Assembly: GCA_037441525.1 (NCBI GenBank)
Contig: JBBISA010000041.1
Coordinates: forward strand, 1 to 36,954
Reading direction: 5' to 3'
From: SKVR01 sp037441525
GTDB lineage: Bacteria; Bacteroidota; Bacteroidia; Bacteroidales; UBA7960
Length of the DNA stretch: 36,954 bases
The notes beneath the pieces were generated by a model. The model was not told the DNA's origin. It made no database searches and worked only from the letters and a program-made list of their open reading frames with translations. Below are positions 9,011 through 16,898 of the stretch, piece after piece (positions within the stretch are counted from its first letter, which is position 1; each line of letters opens with the position of its first letter). A program made the translations under genes and the position numbers.

Positions 9011-9589
9011 ATGAGCACAAATAATAACAGATCTCGCAGGATATTTCAGCGTATCGTTAATGCTTTTCTTCAGGGCCTTCTGCTTATCGCCCCCATATCC
9101 ATCACTATTTTTGTTATTTACAAACTGCTTGAGTTTATTGATGGGCTTCTTCCTCTGGATATACCAGGTCTGGGATTGCTGATCATCCTGAGCTCTATAA
9201 CCCTGATTGGGTTCATAGGCACCGCAGTTATCCGTCGCCCCTTAAGTTTTTTATTTCATAGTATCATCGACAGAATACCGCTGGTTAAGATGCTTTACAC
9301 AGCTATTGCCGACCTGCTTTCGGCATTTGTGGGGCAGAAGAAAAAATTCACCGAACCGGTAATGGTTATAATGAGCAGAGAAAGCAACATCAGAAAGCTG
9401 GGTTTTATTACCGAAAAAGATTTGCGGGGTATTGGAATTGGAAATGATTTTGTTGCCGTATATTTGCCCCATTCCTATAACTTTTCGGGGAATTTGTTCA
9501 TTGTTCCGGCTTCCAACATTGAACCCATTGAAGTCAATCCCTCTGAGATAATGAAGTTTATAGTTTCGGGCGGTGTAACAAGGTTTTAA
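9011..9589 (+). CDS. DUF502 membrane protein
   Basis: This protein of the DUF502 family has 192 aa from the chosen ATG at 9011 (MSTNNNRSRRIF). An upstream ATG at 8966 would add 15 poorly conserved residues. It has two transmembrane helices near the N-terminus (FLQGLLLIAPISITIFVIY, then LGLLIILSSITLIGFIGTA), the family signature FHSIIDRIPLVKMLYTAIADL, and a soluble C-terminal domain with the segments FITEKDLRGIGIGNDFVAV and VYLPHSYNFSGNLFIVPAS. No enzymatic role is known. It precedes surE by 43 bp on the same strand. Confidence 0.87.
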   Translation: MSTNNNRSRRIFQRIVNAFLQGLLLIAPISITIFVIYKLLEFIDGLLPLDIPGLGLLIILSSITLIGFIGTAVIRRPLSFLFHSIIDRIPLVKMLYTAIADLLSAFVGQKKKFTEPVMVIMSRESNIRKLGFITEKDLRGIGIGNDFVAVYLPHSYNFSGNLFIVPASNIEPIEVNPSEIMKFIVSGGVTRF

Positions 9590-9632
9590 TGCAGTTTTAT
9601 AATAAGTTCTTCACAGTCATTCTAACTAAATT

Positions 9633-10403
9633 ATGCACAAACCAGTTATCCTTATTACCAACGATGATGGCATCATGGCCCCGGGAATCCGCAATCTGAT
9701 TGCTTTTATGCTCGAAATCGGAGACGTTGTGGTGGTAGCGCCCGATAAGGGGCAGAGTGGCATGGGACATGCAGTTACCATAACACAACCTTTAAGACTA
9801 CAAAAAATTGCAATCAATGGTACCCACCAGGAGTTCAGCTGCAGCGGTACTCCGGTTGATTGTGTAAAACTTGCTGTAAACAAGGTGCTTCACCGCAAAC
9901 CCGACCTGCTGGTTTCGGGTATCAATCATGGAAGCAATTCGTCAATAAACGTTATTTACAGCGGCACTATGTCGGCGGCCATCGAAGGTGCAATGGAAGG
10001 TATACCCAGTATCGGATTTTCATTGCTCGATTACAGGGTAGATGCTGATTTTGTCTCATCCAAAAGATATATTCAAAGTATTGTCAGAAATGTTTTACAA
10101 CATGGTTTGCCCCCTCATAACTGTCTCAATGTTAACATCCCTGCGGTTAAGGAGGATCAGATAAAAGGTGTGCGTATTTGCCGGCAGGCCAGCGCCAATT
10201 GGGTGGAAGAGTTCGACCATCGCAAGGACCCTCATGGCAGAGACTATTACTGGCTCACAGGTAAATTTGAACTTTATGAAGACGTGGATGAAACAGATGA
10301 ATGGGCATTAAAGCATAATTACATTTCTGTGGTGCCCATTCAATTCGATTTCACAGCCCATCACCTTATCTCTAAACTTAAAAACTGGGATTTCAATGCT
10401 TAA
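9633..10403 (+). CDS. surE: 5'/3'-nucleotidase SurE
   Basis: SurE is a metal-dependent survival protein and nucleotidase that dephosphorylates nucleoside monophosphates in stress and stationary phase. The N-terminal metal site ILITNDDGIMAPGI has the paired aspartates at residues 11-12. Other family segments are VAPDKGQSGMGHAVT, the SGTPVDCVK loop, and SGINHGSNSSINVIYSGTMSAAIEGAMEG split over residues 92-120. The length of 256 aa is normal. The last 8 bp overlap the start of the next small gene, so the two are translated together. Confidence 0.95.
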   Translation: MHKPVILITNDDGIMAPGIRNLIAFMLEIGDVVVVAPDKGQSGMGHAVTITQPLRLQKIAINGTHQEFSCSGTPVDCVKLAVNKVLHRKPDLLVSGINHGSNSSINVIYSGTMSAAIEGAMEGIPSIGFSLLDYRVDADFVSSKRYIQSIVRNVLQHGLPPHNCLNVNIPAVKEDQIKGVRICRQASANWVEEFDHRKDPHGRDYYWLTGKFELYEDVDETDEWALKHNYISVVPIQFDFTAHHLISKLKNWDFNA

Positions 10404-10680
10404 AAAAGACAATTGGATACTGGGGATTGCCCTGGGCATTATTGTACCTTTAGTGGTGTATGCCCTTTTATGGAAAGGCATGGAATACTGGGCCGAAATA
10501 AACCCCCGGCTAAACCCTAATCTTCTAAAAAAATCTACCTTTCAACTGGCCGGAATATTTGTTAATATGTTCACATTCAGATACTATATGGTGAACCTGA
10601 GATACGATAAAACCGGAAGGGGTATATTGCTGTCCACATTTTTATTTGCTGGAATTTTTGTGTACATGTATATGTTTTAG
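10396..10680 (+). CDS. Small membrane protein downstream of surE
   Basis: This 94-aa protein, which I cannot name, starts inside the surE stop region (8-bp overlap), which supports translational coupling. It has three hydrophobic segments: residues about 8-26 (ILGIALGIIVPLVVYALLW), about 49-62, and a C-terminal IFVYMYMF end. A basic loop (RYDKTGRG) lies before the last helix. It ends in TAG. Small membrane proteins in this position after surE are common in Bacteroidota, but no function is known to me. Confidence 0.75.
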   Translation: MLKKDNWILGIALGIIVPLVVYALLWKGMEYWAEINPRLNPNLLKKSTFQLAGIFVNMFTFRYYMVNLRYDKTGRGILLSTFLFAGIFVYMYMF

Positions 10681-10753
10681 TACGGTTCTGGTTTTCTGAA
10701 CAGACGCCTGAAGATTTTGTTCAGGGCAGCTATTTCCGCGACAATTGTCCTCT

Positions 10754-12073
10754 TCAGGTTACAGCACTGTCCAGCTCTCCCTTCCATTTCACAAATCCTT
10801 CCACCAGATCAGAGTAATCATGGAAGATGCGCCTGAAGTTGTCTTCTCCGGAATTGATATAGGCTATTTTCCCCTGTACTTTTACCACATTCAGGATGTC
10901 TTCTACTTTGTAGAGTTTCTGTTTTAGCCGCTCTGTGTTTTTTTCGCTGTGCCAAATCCAGGTAGCTTCTTCGGTATTGAGGGTTTCCCAGATAATGTGA
11001 TAATTCTTTTCTCCTTCAACCAGGAAAACAAACGACAATGGTTTCACAACAAACCTGAGTTTCATAATATGGTGTGCGTGCAACGACGAAAGGTACCTCA
11101 GGTGTTTGTAATGCTTGGTGCCGGTAATGTTCATCATGTATTCCATCAGATCATTTTCATCGCTGAACATGCCACCTGCTGCAAGTCCCCGCTCTGCCAG
11201 CGACTCAAAATACTCATCCATGGTGAACAGCGATTTGTCAACATCCACATTTACCTTTTTACGCATATTATCCTTAACAAACTCAAACTTAACGTTTTCA
11301 ATGAGTTTTTGATTGATCATGGCAATCTGTGGTGATGAAGCACTGGTTGATACTACATCGCCAAGCTTAACTGCAACCCTAATCTGCACATCAATCTTTT
11401 TGGTTTTGAGCACATTGGCAAAATAGTTCTTAACGGCATCATACTCTTCCCTTATGTCGTAATTGGTAATCTCAAATTCAACATCCTTCCAGAAATCCTT
11501 AGGTTTTACCTTAAAGCTTACGCATCCCAGTTTGAATTTCACATTTTTCAAAGGCACCGAAATGGTTTCTTCAATTAAAGAAGGTTCAGGGGCAGAAATG
11601 TTGTAATGACTTTGACCCTCATCAACGTTATGATTCGGCGAGGGTGATGTTGAGTATTCGTCTTCATCATCCAATCCAAGTTCCTGGCCTGGTTCAAGGG
11701 TATTGGGTCCGAACCGGGGTACGTATTGTTGACGATTGGTAACATATCCATGCTTGCTTATGGTTTGAAGCAGCCCACGTGTATCGATGCTCTTAAAGGT
11801 TATGTTATCTATCATCATCAGGTCGTCGAAACACATTTCCTGGTGGGGTGGGAAATCGGTATCGCCGGTGTTGTAATTGAGAACCTGTGCAAAGAGCTTG
11901 TTCTCATCGGGGTTGTGATGAAGCACTTTTATGGTCCAGTAGGCAGCCGGAAGAAAACTGCGTGCAGATAATGGTACCTTTACCTGGTTAAAATCCAGTG
12001 CTACCTCGGGGCAGAGAAATGCGTTGGTGTTGCTGAATTTGAGGATGAAGTGCTGACCGGTTAATCTTGACAT
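10754..12073 (-). CDS. Unrecognised 439-aa cytoplasmic protein
   Basis: I do not recognise this family. No signal peptide or membrane helix is visible. The N-terminal third (about residues 1-115) is a mixed beta/alpha region with LFAQVLNYNTGD and an acidic MCFDDLMMID. Residues about 115-170 form an acidic, low-complexity linker (DDEDEY, SPSPNHN). The C-terminal part has DVQIRVAVKLGD, a charged helix (FEFVKDNMRKKVNVDVDK) and WIWHSEKNTERLKQKLYKVE. The codon choice resembles that of its neighbours and the frame is intact, so the gene is real. It lies 56 bp after the aminotransferase on the same strand, so co-transcription is plausible. The start at 12073 is the first ATG of the open frame. Confidence 0.75.
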   Translation of the reverse strand: MSRLTGQHFILKFSNTNAFLCPEVALDFNQVKVPLSARSFLPAAYWTIKVLHHNPDENKLFAQVLNYNTGDTDFPPHQEMCFDDLMMIDNITFKSIDTRGLLQTISKHGYVTNRQQYVPRFGPNTLEPGQELGLDDEDEYSTSPSPNHNVDEGQSHYNISAPEPSLIEETISVPLKNVKFKLGCVSFKVKPKDFWKDVEFEITNYDIREEYDAVKNYFANVLKTKKIDVQIRVAVKLGDVVSTSASSPQIAMINQKLIENVKFEFVKDNMRKKVNVDVDKSLFTMDEYFESLAERGLAAGGMFSDENDLMEYMMNITGTKHYKHLRYLSSLHAHHIMKLRFVVKPLSFVFLVEGEKNYHIIWETLNTEEATWIWHSEKNTERLKQKLYKVEDILNVVKVQGKIAYINSGEDNFRRIFHDYSDLVEGFVKWKGELDSAVT

Positions 12074-12129
12074 GGTAAGTATGTTAAGTAAGATATTTTG
12101 CCGGACAGCCTGAAAAAAAAAAGGATTTG

Positions 12130-13473
12130 TCAGCCGTTTATTTCAGCGGTTTCCTGTATAGGGTAATGTTCGTGGAACTTTCTGAGCCTTTGCTCCAGCT
12201 CAGGGAATTGTTCGCGTCTTACCAAAGAAACACATGCCCTTAAACCCTCGGTGCGTTCGCTGCCGGTTATGGCCAAAGATATGGCACTTATGCCATAATA
12301 AACAAATTTTTCGATCAATTCAACCCCCGACATTCCAGGATAGGATATAGTAAAGAAAAAACCATCGGCCACAGGTTCGTCTTCGTCCATATCGTAAACA
12401 ATCTGGAAACCATTATCGGTAAAAATCTTTTTCATAATCCGGGCTTTTTCGGCATACTCTTTAACGGGTTCCCAAAAATTGTAAGCTCCATCATTGGCTG
12501 CTTTGAGCATGGCTAACAGCGCATACTGGGCGGCGTGCGATGTGCCTGAGCTTAGCGCGTAAACAGTGCCGAACACCATGGCACGGCCAAACTTGTCGGA
12601 AAGGTAGTACCTGCACAACCCTTCGGCCCTGGTTTCGAAAAGCTTGTCGGAAACCACCATCATCCCGATACGCTGCCCGGCATAACTGAAAAGTTTGGAG
12701 CTGGAAATAAAAATGATATAGTTGTCGGTATATCTTGCAATAGTGGGTTGATAAGGTGGCTGGCCAGGCTTGGAGAAGTCCTGCCTGAAATCCATTCCAA
12801 AATAGGCCAGGTCTTCCATTACCACCACATTGTATTTATCGGCCAGCTCGGCAATGATTTTCAGCTCACGTTCAGTAAAACATATCCACGAGGGGTTGTT
12901 GGGATTGGAATATAGCAATCCGGCTATTTTCCCGGTTTGTAAATGTTCTTCAAGCTTCGCCCTTAGTTTTTCGCCTCTGTAATTGTAAACATCAAACGAA
13001 TCGCGCGGAATCCCCTGTATTCGACATTGCTGCTTGTGCACCGGAAACCCCGGATCGAGAAACAGAATGGTTTCCCGATCGGGGTACATGCGTGCCACAG
13101 TCATGAACGATGCATAACTGGCCTGCATGCTCCCCACGGTTGGAATACAACTTTTGGGTGAAACATCACAATCCATGAACAGCTTAACAAACCTTGATAT
13201 TTCTTCCTTAAGGGGTTTAATGCCGTCTATGTCGGGGTAAACTGAGGCTACTCCATTTTTAAGGGCATTAATTTCGGCTTCTACGCCTATCTGAGAGGCT
13301 GGAAGCCCGGGTACCCCCATTTCCATGCGGATATATTTCTGCCCGGTTGCCTCTTCAATATTATCAATCAGTCTTTTTATTTCCCTGATTGTAGCCTTGC
13401 CAATGCTGGCAACGCCCTGTAGCTCTATTTGGCGTCGAACCTCCTGATAATTTATAGGTGTGTCGGTATTCAT
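12130..13473 (-). CDS. PLP-dependent class I/II aminotransferase
   Basis: This fold-type I enzyme has 447 aa. The PLP lysine is Lys260 in ISSSKLFSYAGQRIGMMV. The cofactor and substrate pocket is also marked by GSMQASYASF, YSNPNNPSW (substrate-carboxylate Asn), and DLAYFGMDF (the Asp-x-x-Tyr that contacts the pyridine ring and phosphate). The C-terminal arginine region is RTEGLRACVSLV. The protein is longer than usual aspartate aminotransferases (about 390-400) and has the N-terminal MGVPGLPASQIGVEAEINAL segment that binds substrate. The amino-acid specificity cannot be assigned. It is followed at 56 bp by the 439-aa gene. Confidence 0.9.
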   Translation of the reverse strand: MNTDTPINYQEVRRQIELQGVASIGKATIREIKRLIDNIEEATGQKYIRMEMGVPGLPASQIGVEAEINALKNGVASVYPDIDGIKPLKEEISRFVKLFMDCDVSPKSCIPTVGSMQASYASFMTVARMYPDRETILFLDPGFPVHKQQCRIQGIPRDSFDVYNYRGEKLRAKLEEHLQTGKIAGLLYSNPNNPSWICFTERELKIIAELADKYNVVVMEDLAYFGMDFRQDFSKPGQPPYQPTIARYTDNYIIFISSSKLFSYAGQRIGMMVVSDKLFETRAEGLCRYYLSDKFGRAMVFGTVYALSSGTSHAAQYALLAMLKAANDGAYNFWEPVKEYAEKARIMKKIFTDNGFQIVYDMDEDEPVADGFFFTISYPGMSGVELIEKFVYYGISAISLAITGSERTEGLRACVSLVRREQFPELEQRLRKFHEHYPIQETAEING

Positions 13474-14028
13474 TATGTTGTGTTTTGAGGGGTGAATGTG
13501 TGATTTGATGAGGGATATGAACTTAATAGCAATGACAGCAATTCGGGTGCAAAATAGTAATTCTTTTGCGATAATAAAAGAAAACCTGCGTCAATATTTT
13601 GATATTCTGCTTACAATATGTAATTATTTAGTCAGAAAAAAATACCCATGTTTGCTGCAGGTGAAAGTCTTTTAATTGGGTCTTCCCGGAAAAAAAAGGT
13701 TAATTTGTATAATTGCTTTTTCAGAAGCCCTAATGGGGCAATGATAAATGATTTAAATGTTCAATATTCGAGTTCAAACCCAAAAGATTCATCTATAATT
13801 ATGAAACGGATTAAATTGCCTGTTTTTCTTTTGCTTATGGGTGGGTTCTGGTTAGGGCGCAGATTCCAACCTCTTACCAAACACCCCTGCGAAACGGCCC
13901 TGCACATGCACTGGGAGTGGCTGCAATGGCCTGACAGGTATGCGAAAAACAGGCTGCTGATATCCATGTTGAAGTTTTCTGTTCAAAGTTCAGCTTTCGA
14001 TTTTTACTTTTAACCCTTACAACTGGTT
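13474..14028. other. Non-coding gap between aminotransferase and split sfsA
   Basis: This stretch of 555 bases has no gene I can support. A plus-strand open frame (13648-14013) contains a hydrophobic stretch (LPVFLLLMGGFWLG), but it has no family resemblance and ends in low-complexity sequence, so I treat it as chance. It presumably holds the promoters of the two divergent neighbours. A near-consensus minus-strand box (TATTTTG, one base short of TAnnTTTG) occurs near 13550. Confidence 0.5.
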
Positions 14029-14070
14029 GTGCTTTCGCCACAGCTATCCTTGTCACAAACTAATACTCGA

Positions 14071-14652
14071 TTGGAATATTCTGAAAAACTGGTTCATGGC
14101 AGGCTCATCAGGCGCTATATGCGGTTTTTAGCCGATGTTGAACTTGATAATGGCCAAAGGGTTGTGGCACATTGTACCAATTCGGGAAGCATGAAAAGCT
14201 GCCTTGAGACTGGTGCTAAATTTTACTTATCGCCGGTTAGCGACCCATCGCGCAAAACACGATTTACCTGGGAAATGATTAAGATCAACAATGGTTGGGT
14301 GGGGATTAATACCTCGGTGCCCAACCGCCTGGCCCATCAATGGATGCGTAAAAATATTGTTCCGGGTCTTACCGGCTATACCGACCTAAAAAGAGAAGCA
14401 ACATTTGGCGAAAGCCGGCTCGATATTTTTGCATCCAACAGCCATGAAAGGTGTGTGGTGGAAGTTAAAAATGTTACCCTGAAGGAAGGCGAATTGGCTC
14501 TTTTTCCTGATGCTGTTACCGTTCGTGGACAGAAACATCTCAATACACTTATACAACTAAGGCAAAAAGATTTCAGGGCGGTTATGCTTTTTGTTGTGCA
14601 ACGTTTTGCGGCTTTGCGAAGGCGGGGCATCATAGCACTGCCGTTCATTTGA
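14071..14652 (+). pseudogene. sfsA: sfsA 5' part, disrupted by cassette insertion
   Basis: This is the N-terminal three quarters of SfsA, a DNA-binding protein and nuclease-fold family: KLVHGRLIRRYMRFLADVEL, VAHCTNSGSMKSCLETGA, SRLDIFASNS, VEVKNVTL and FPDAVTVRGQKHLNTLI. Homology stops at FVVQR (codon across 14602-14604), after which 16 unrelated residues lead to TGA at 14650-14652. The missing 52 residues lie at 19970-20128, beyond the insert. No ATG fits the family start. TTG at 14071 aligns best with the usual start and GTG at 14029 is the alternative, so the original start codon may itself have been altered. The catalytic acidic region is present, but the C-terminus is lost. Confidence 0.93.
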
Positions 14653-14731
14653 AAAACCACACTTCAATTATACGAAAAAACTGTCAATCGAATTACTGCA
14701 CCCCCGCTTTTGCAAAACCGCTGTTACCAGC
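14600..14731 (-). repeat. attC-like foldback at the cassette end
   Basis: The two ends of this 132-bp segment can pair: TTTTGC (14604-14609) with GCAAAA (14712-14717) and GCGGGG (14622-14627) with CCCCGC (14702-14707). The outer box GTTACCAGC (14723-14731) has its exact complement GCTGGTAAC not here but at the other end of the insert (19962-19970), so circularisation would complete a symmetric site of about 140 bp. That is how R'' and R' boxes of integron attC sites behave. The box GTTACCA departs from the classical GTTRRRY after GTT. Confidence 0.65.
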
Positions 14732-14941
14732 TGGCCTTCTGTCTGTCGTGTCGTGAAAGGCAGGTCTGTAAAGGGTTTCGCTGTCTGCTGAATGTTTTGT
14801 GTCGGCTGTAGGTAAGCGGATTTATCCCGATAGTTTTCGGGATTAGCAGGGAAGGAAATTTTAAAAAATAGTTTTTCTTTGGGGAGAGGTGGAAGCTCTT
14901 CCCGATTTTTTTCGGGATGTGCTTACACCTGTGTGATTGCA
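14732..14941. other. Cassette spacer with two foldback motifs
   Basis: There is no gene here. Two small hairpins share the same arms: ATCCCGA/TCGGGAT at 14824-14843 and TCCCGA/TCGGGA at 14900-14917, the second with a run of T in its loop. Both lie downstream of the dehydrogenase on the minus strand and could act in transcript end formation or stability. This CCCGA/TCGGG motif is a common intergenic foldback in Bacteroidota. Confidence 0.5.
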
Positions 14942-15673
14942 TTACCAAGGATGTTTGTTACTGTCATAGTTCAAAAACTATCCACTATCGGCAATTGATA
15001 CCTTTGAAACGATATTAGTCATTATGTTTGTTACCGCTTGTTCAGTTGTGAATTGTGCTTTTTGTCCGCCCTAGTCTGTTTGAACCCAACCGGGATTTAC
15101 ATTAACGCAAATAATGTTGTCGTTTTTGAGTTCGTTTGCCATTAATTTGTTTAGATTATTCAGTAAGTTTTTACTGCCCACATATCCGTAATGTCCACCA
15201 AAATTTAAATTTGTTACAGAACCTAGCCAACTTGAAATATTTATTACAATTGGTCTTTTGCTCTTGTAAAGTAAAGGTCGAAAGTGTTTAACCATAAGTA
15301 GTGGTGCAATACTGTTAATATGTAAAACTTCCAACATTTCTTTTGCATCAAGGTCATTCAGATAAAAGGCTTTTGCCATTCTTTTTCTGTCGGTGTAGTC
15401 TTTCGGATTTACTCCTGCATTGTTTACAATCAGGTCAATCCTTCCAAACATTTCGGCTGCCCATGATGCAATTTCTTCAATTTGGTTGTCATCTGTTACT
15501 TCCAATGCTTTTGGATAAACAACTGATTCTTGCTCGTTTAATTTTTCGGCTGCTTCTTGTGCTTTTTCCAAATCTCTTGCAGTCAAAATTACTTTGTAAC
15601 CCTGTTTGCCTAATTGTCTGCACCATTCAAAGCCAAGTCCTTTGTACGCCCCTGTAACTAAGACTATTTTCAT
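14942..15673 (-). pseudogene. Short-chain dehydrogenase/reductase with two in-frame TAG codons
   Basis: This is an NAD(P)-dependent Rossmann oxidoreductase of the SDR family. It has the glycine motif TGAYKGLGFEW, a basic residue after strand 2 (TARDLEKA, suggesting NADP preference), the NNAGVNPKD motif, the catalytic Ser in NISSWLGSV, YGYVGSKNLL with the Tyr-x3-Lys pair, and VNPGWVQTD. The open part is 200 aa and stops at TAG (15071-15073) directly after QTD. The same frame continues as GGQKAQFTTEQAV...SIADSG, then a second TAG (14978-14980), then FLNYDSNKHPW and TAA at 14942-14944, which is the expected C-terminus of the family (about 243 residues in total). The cofactor and catalytic residues are present in the short form, but the last strand and helix are lost. 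Its ATG overlaps the preceding stop (ATGA). Confidence 0.85.
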
Positions 15674-16287
15674 CGCTTCAATAATTTAAAACCAATTTCT
15701 CTGCCTTGTCCTTGAAACATGGCAAGGTTTATCCAAAACCAAGCAAATTGTTCCATCAATTCAAATTTGTCGTTCCCGCCAATGTTGTAGCATTCTGCAA
15801 ATCCAGCGTCTTTTGCCAATTGAATAGCTGCTTGCTTCCCTTTCTCGCTGTCACCTGCTACAAATAAGTCCAGTTGCAGGTTTCCGTAATTCGGATTTTG
15901 CATATTGTTAAAACCAGTTGTATTAAAGCACTTCACAACATCTTTAGACTGCGTGTTATCCCCAATGGCATCCGTTGTATGTTTATATCCTTGTGGACCT
16001 CTATTCATTACTATGTTCATGGCATCAATAATGATTTTTCCTGTTGTATCGCCTAAAGCTTTAACAACATCAACCGTTGAAGGTGCAGGCGTAGATAGCA
16101 AAATGACTTCTGAAATTTTAACTGCTTCTGCAATGGTATAAACTTTTGTTTTGGGATTGCTTAAAAGTTCTTTGCCTTTAAAGCTGCTTACATCACGAAC
16201 ACCTAAATTTATTTCGTGTCCTTTGTTTGCCCATTTTGTGGCTAACGCACCACCAACGTTTCCTGTTCCAATAATTGCTATTTTCAT
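15670..16287 (-). CDS. NAD(P)-binding F420-reductase-like oxidoreductase
   Basis: This 205-aa protein has an N-terminal Rossmann domain of the NADPH-dependent F420 reductase family: MKIAIIGTGNVGGALATKWA (GxGxxG), a GVRD segment that recognises the cofactor, VILLSTPAPSTVDVV, and IIDAMN. The C-terminal part has VKCFNTTGFNNMQNPNYG and a hydrophobic FAWFWINLAMFQGQG. Bacteroidota generally lack F420, so it probably uses NADP(H) with another substrate, as in related ferric or quinone reductase-like proteins. It overlaps both neighbours by 4 bp (ATGA at each end), which indicates translational coupling with the TMEM175 channel and the dehydrogenase. Confidence 0.87.
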   Translation of the reverse strand: MKIAIIGTGNVGGALATKWANKGHEINLGVRDVSSFKGKELLSNPKTKVYTIAEAVKISEVILLSTPAPSTVDVVKALGDTTGKIIIDAMNIVMNRGPQGYKHTTDAIGDNTQSKDVVKCFNTTGFNNMQNPNYGNLQLDLFVAGDSEKGKQAAIQLAKDAGFAECYNIGGNDKFELMEQFAWFWINLAMFQGQGREIGFKLLKR

Positions 16288-16898
16288 TTTTTAATTTTTT
16301 CTAAGTGAGTAATTTTTTCTGGAATAAAATACATCGCTGGAACAACCAAAAACAGCACAAAAGAAATGTAAACAGAAACAATGCTTACAACTGCTGCTAA
16401 AAGATAAATTCCTAATGCAACCCGGTTCTTATTTCTGATTTTTATGTGAGATTGTTTGTTAATGCTTTCGTGAAGCAAATTATTTTGGATTACATAGTTT
16501 CTAAGCATTGTAAATGACAAAGCACTCATAAAAAAGATAATGCCATAAAAAAACGATGCTTGCCAAAGCAAAGGATTAGCACCAATAAAATTTGTGCCGA
16601 AAGGAACAATACTCATCCAAAACAATAGATGAATACTGTACCACAGTAATTTTCTGTCGGTGTGTTTTATTTGATGAAACAACTGGTGATGATTGACCCA
16701 CATGATAGCAAGCATCAAAAAACTAATTGTGTATGAAATAAATTTAGGAGCGATTTTTATCAATTCACTCCAAACAGTTTTTTCAGTCGGTATTTCCTGC
16801 AATTTCAAATCAAAAACCATAACCGTAATGATGATAGCAATTACGCCATCACTAAATGCTTCAATTCGGCTCGTTGGTATTTGGTTGATGTTGTTCAT
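16284..16898 (-). CDS. TMEM175-family potassium channel (DUF1211)
   Basis: This 204-aa six-helix membrane protein carries the TMEM175 signature RIEAFSDGVIAIIITVMVFDL in its first helix, where FSDGV is the hallmark of the pore-lining helix. Later helices include FISYTISFLMLAIMWVNHH, the segment LFWMSIVPFGTNFI, and FYGIIFFMSALSFTML. Bacterial members have one six-helix unit and assemble as tetramers that conduct potassium without the usual TVGYG filter. Its start codon shares one base with the bestrophin stop (TAATG), and its stop overlaps the next ATG. The pairing with a putative anion channel in one operon is notable. Confidence 0.87.
   Translation of the reverse strand: MNNINQIPTSRIEAFSDGVIAIIITVMVFDLKLQEIPTEKTVWSELIKIAPKFISYTISFLMLAIMWVNHHQLFHQIKHTDRKLLWYSIHLLFWMSIVPFGTNFIGANPLLWQASFFYGIIFFMSALSFTMLRNYVIQNNLLHESINKQSHIKIRNKNRVALGIYLLAAVVSIVSVYISFVLFLVVPAMYFIPEKITHLEKIKK

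Noticed and set aside
13648..14013. Plus-strand 121-aa open frame before sfsA
   Set aside because: It has no family resemblance, a scattered composition, no promoter in a sensible place and an overlapping minus-strand frame of similar size. It looks like chance.
14724..14948. Minus-strand 74-aa open frame in the cassette spacer
   Set aside because: It overlaps the attC-like foldback, two hairpins and the end of the SDR remnant. Its residues (many K, S, R and P) look non-coding.
692..15073. Genome-wide TAG recoding
   Set aside because: TAG is the terminator at the proper C-terminus of several genes here, including uvrA and the type-B sorting domain protein, so full recoding does not fit.
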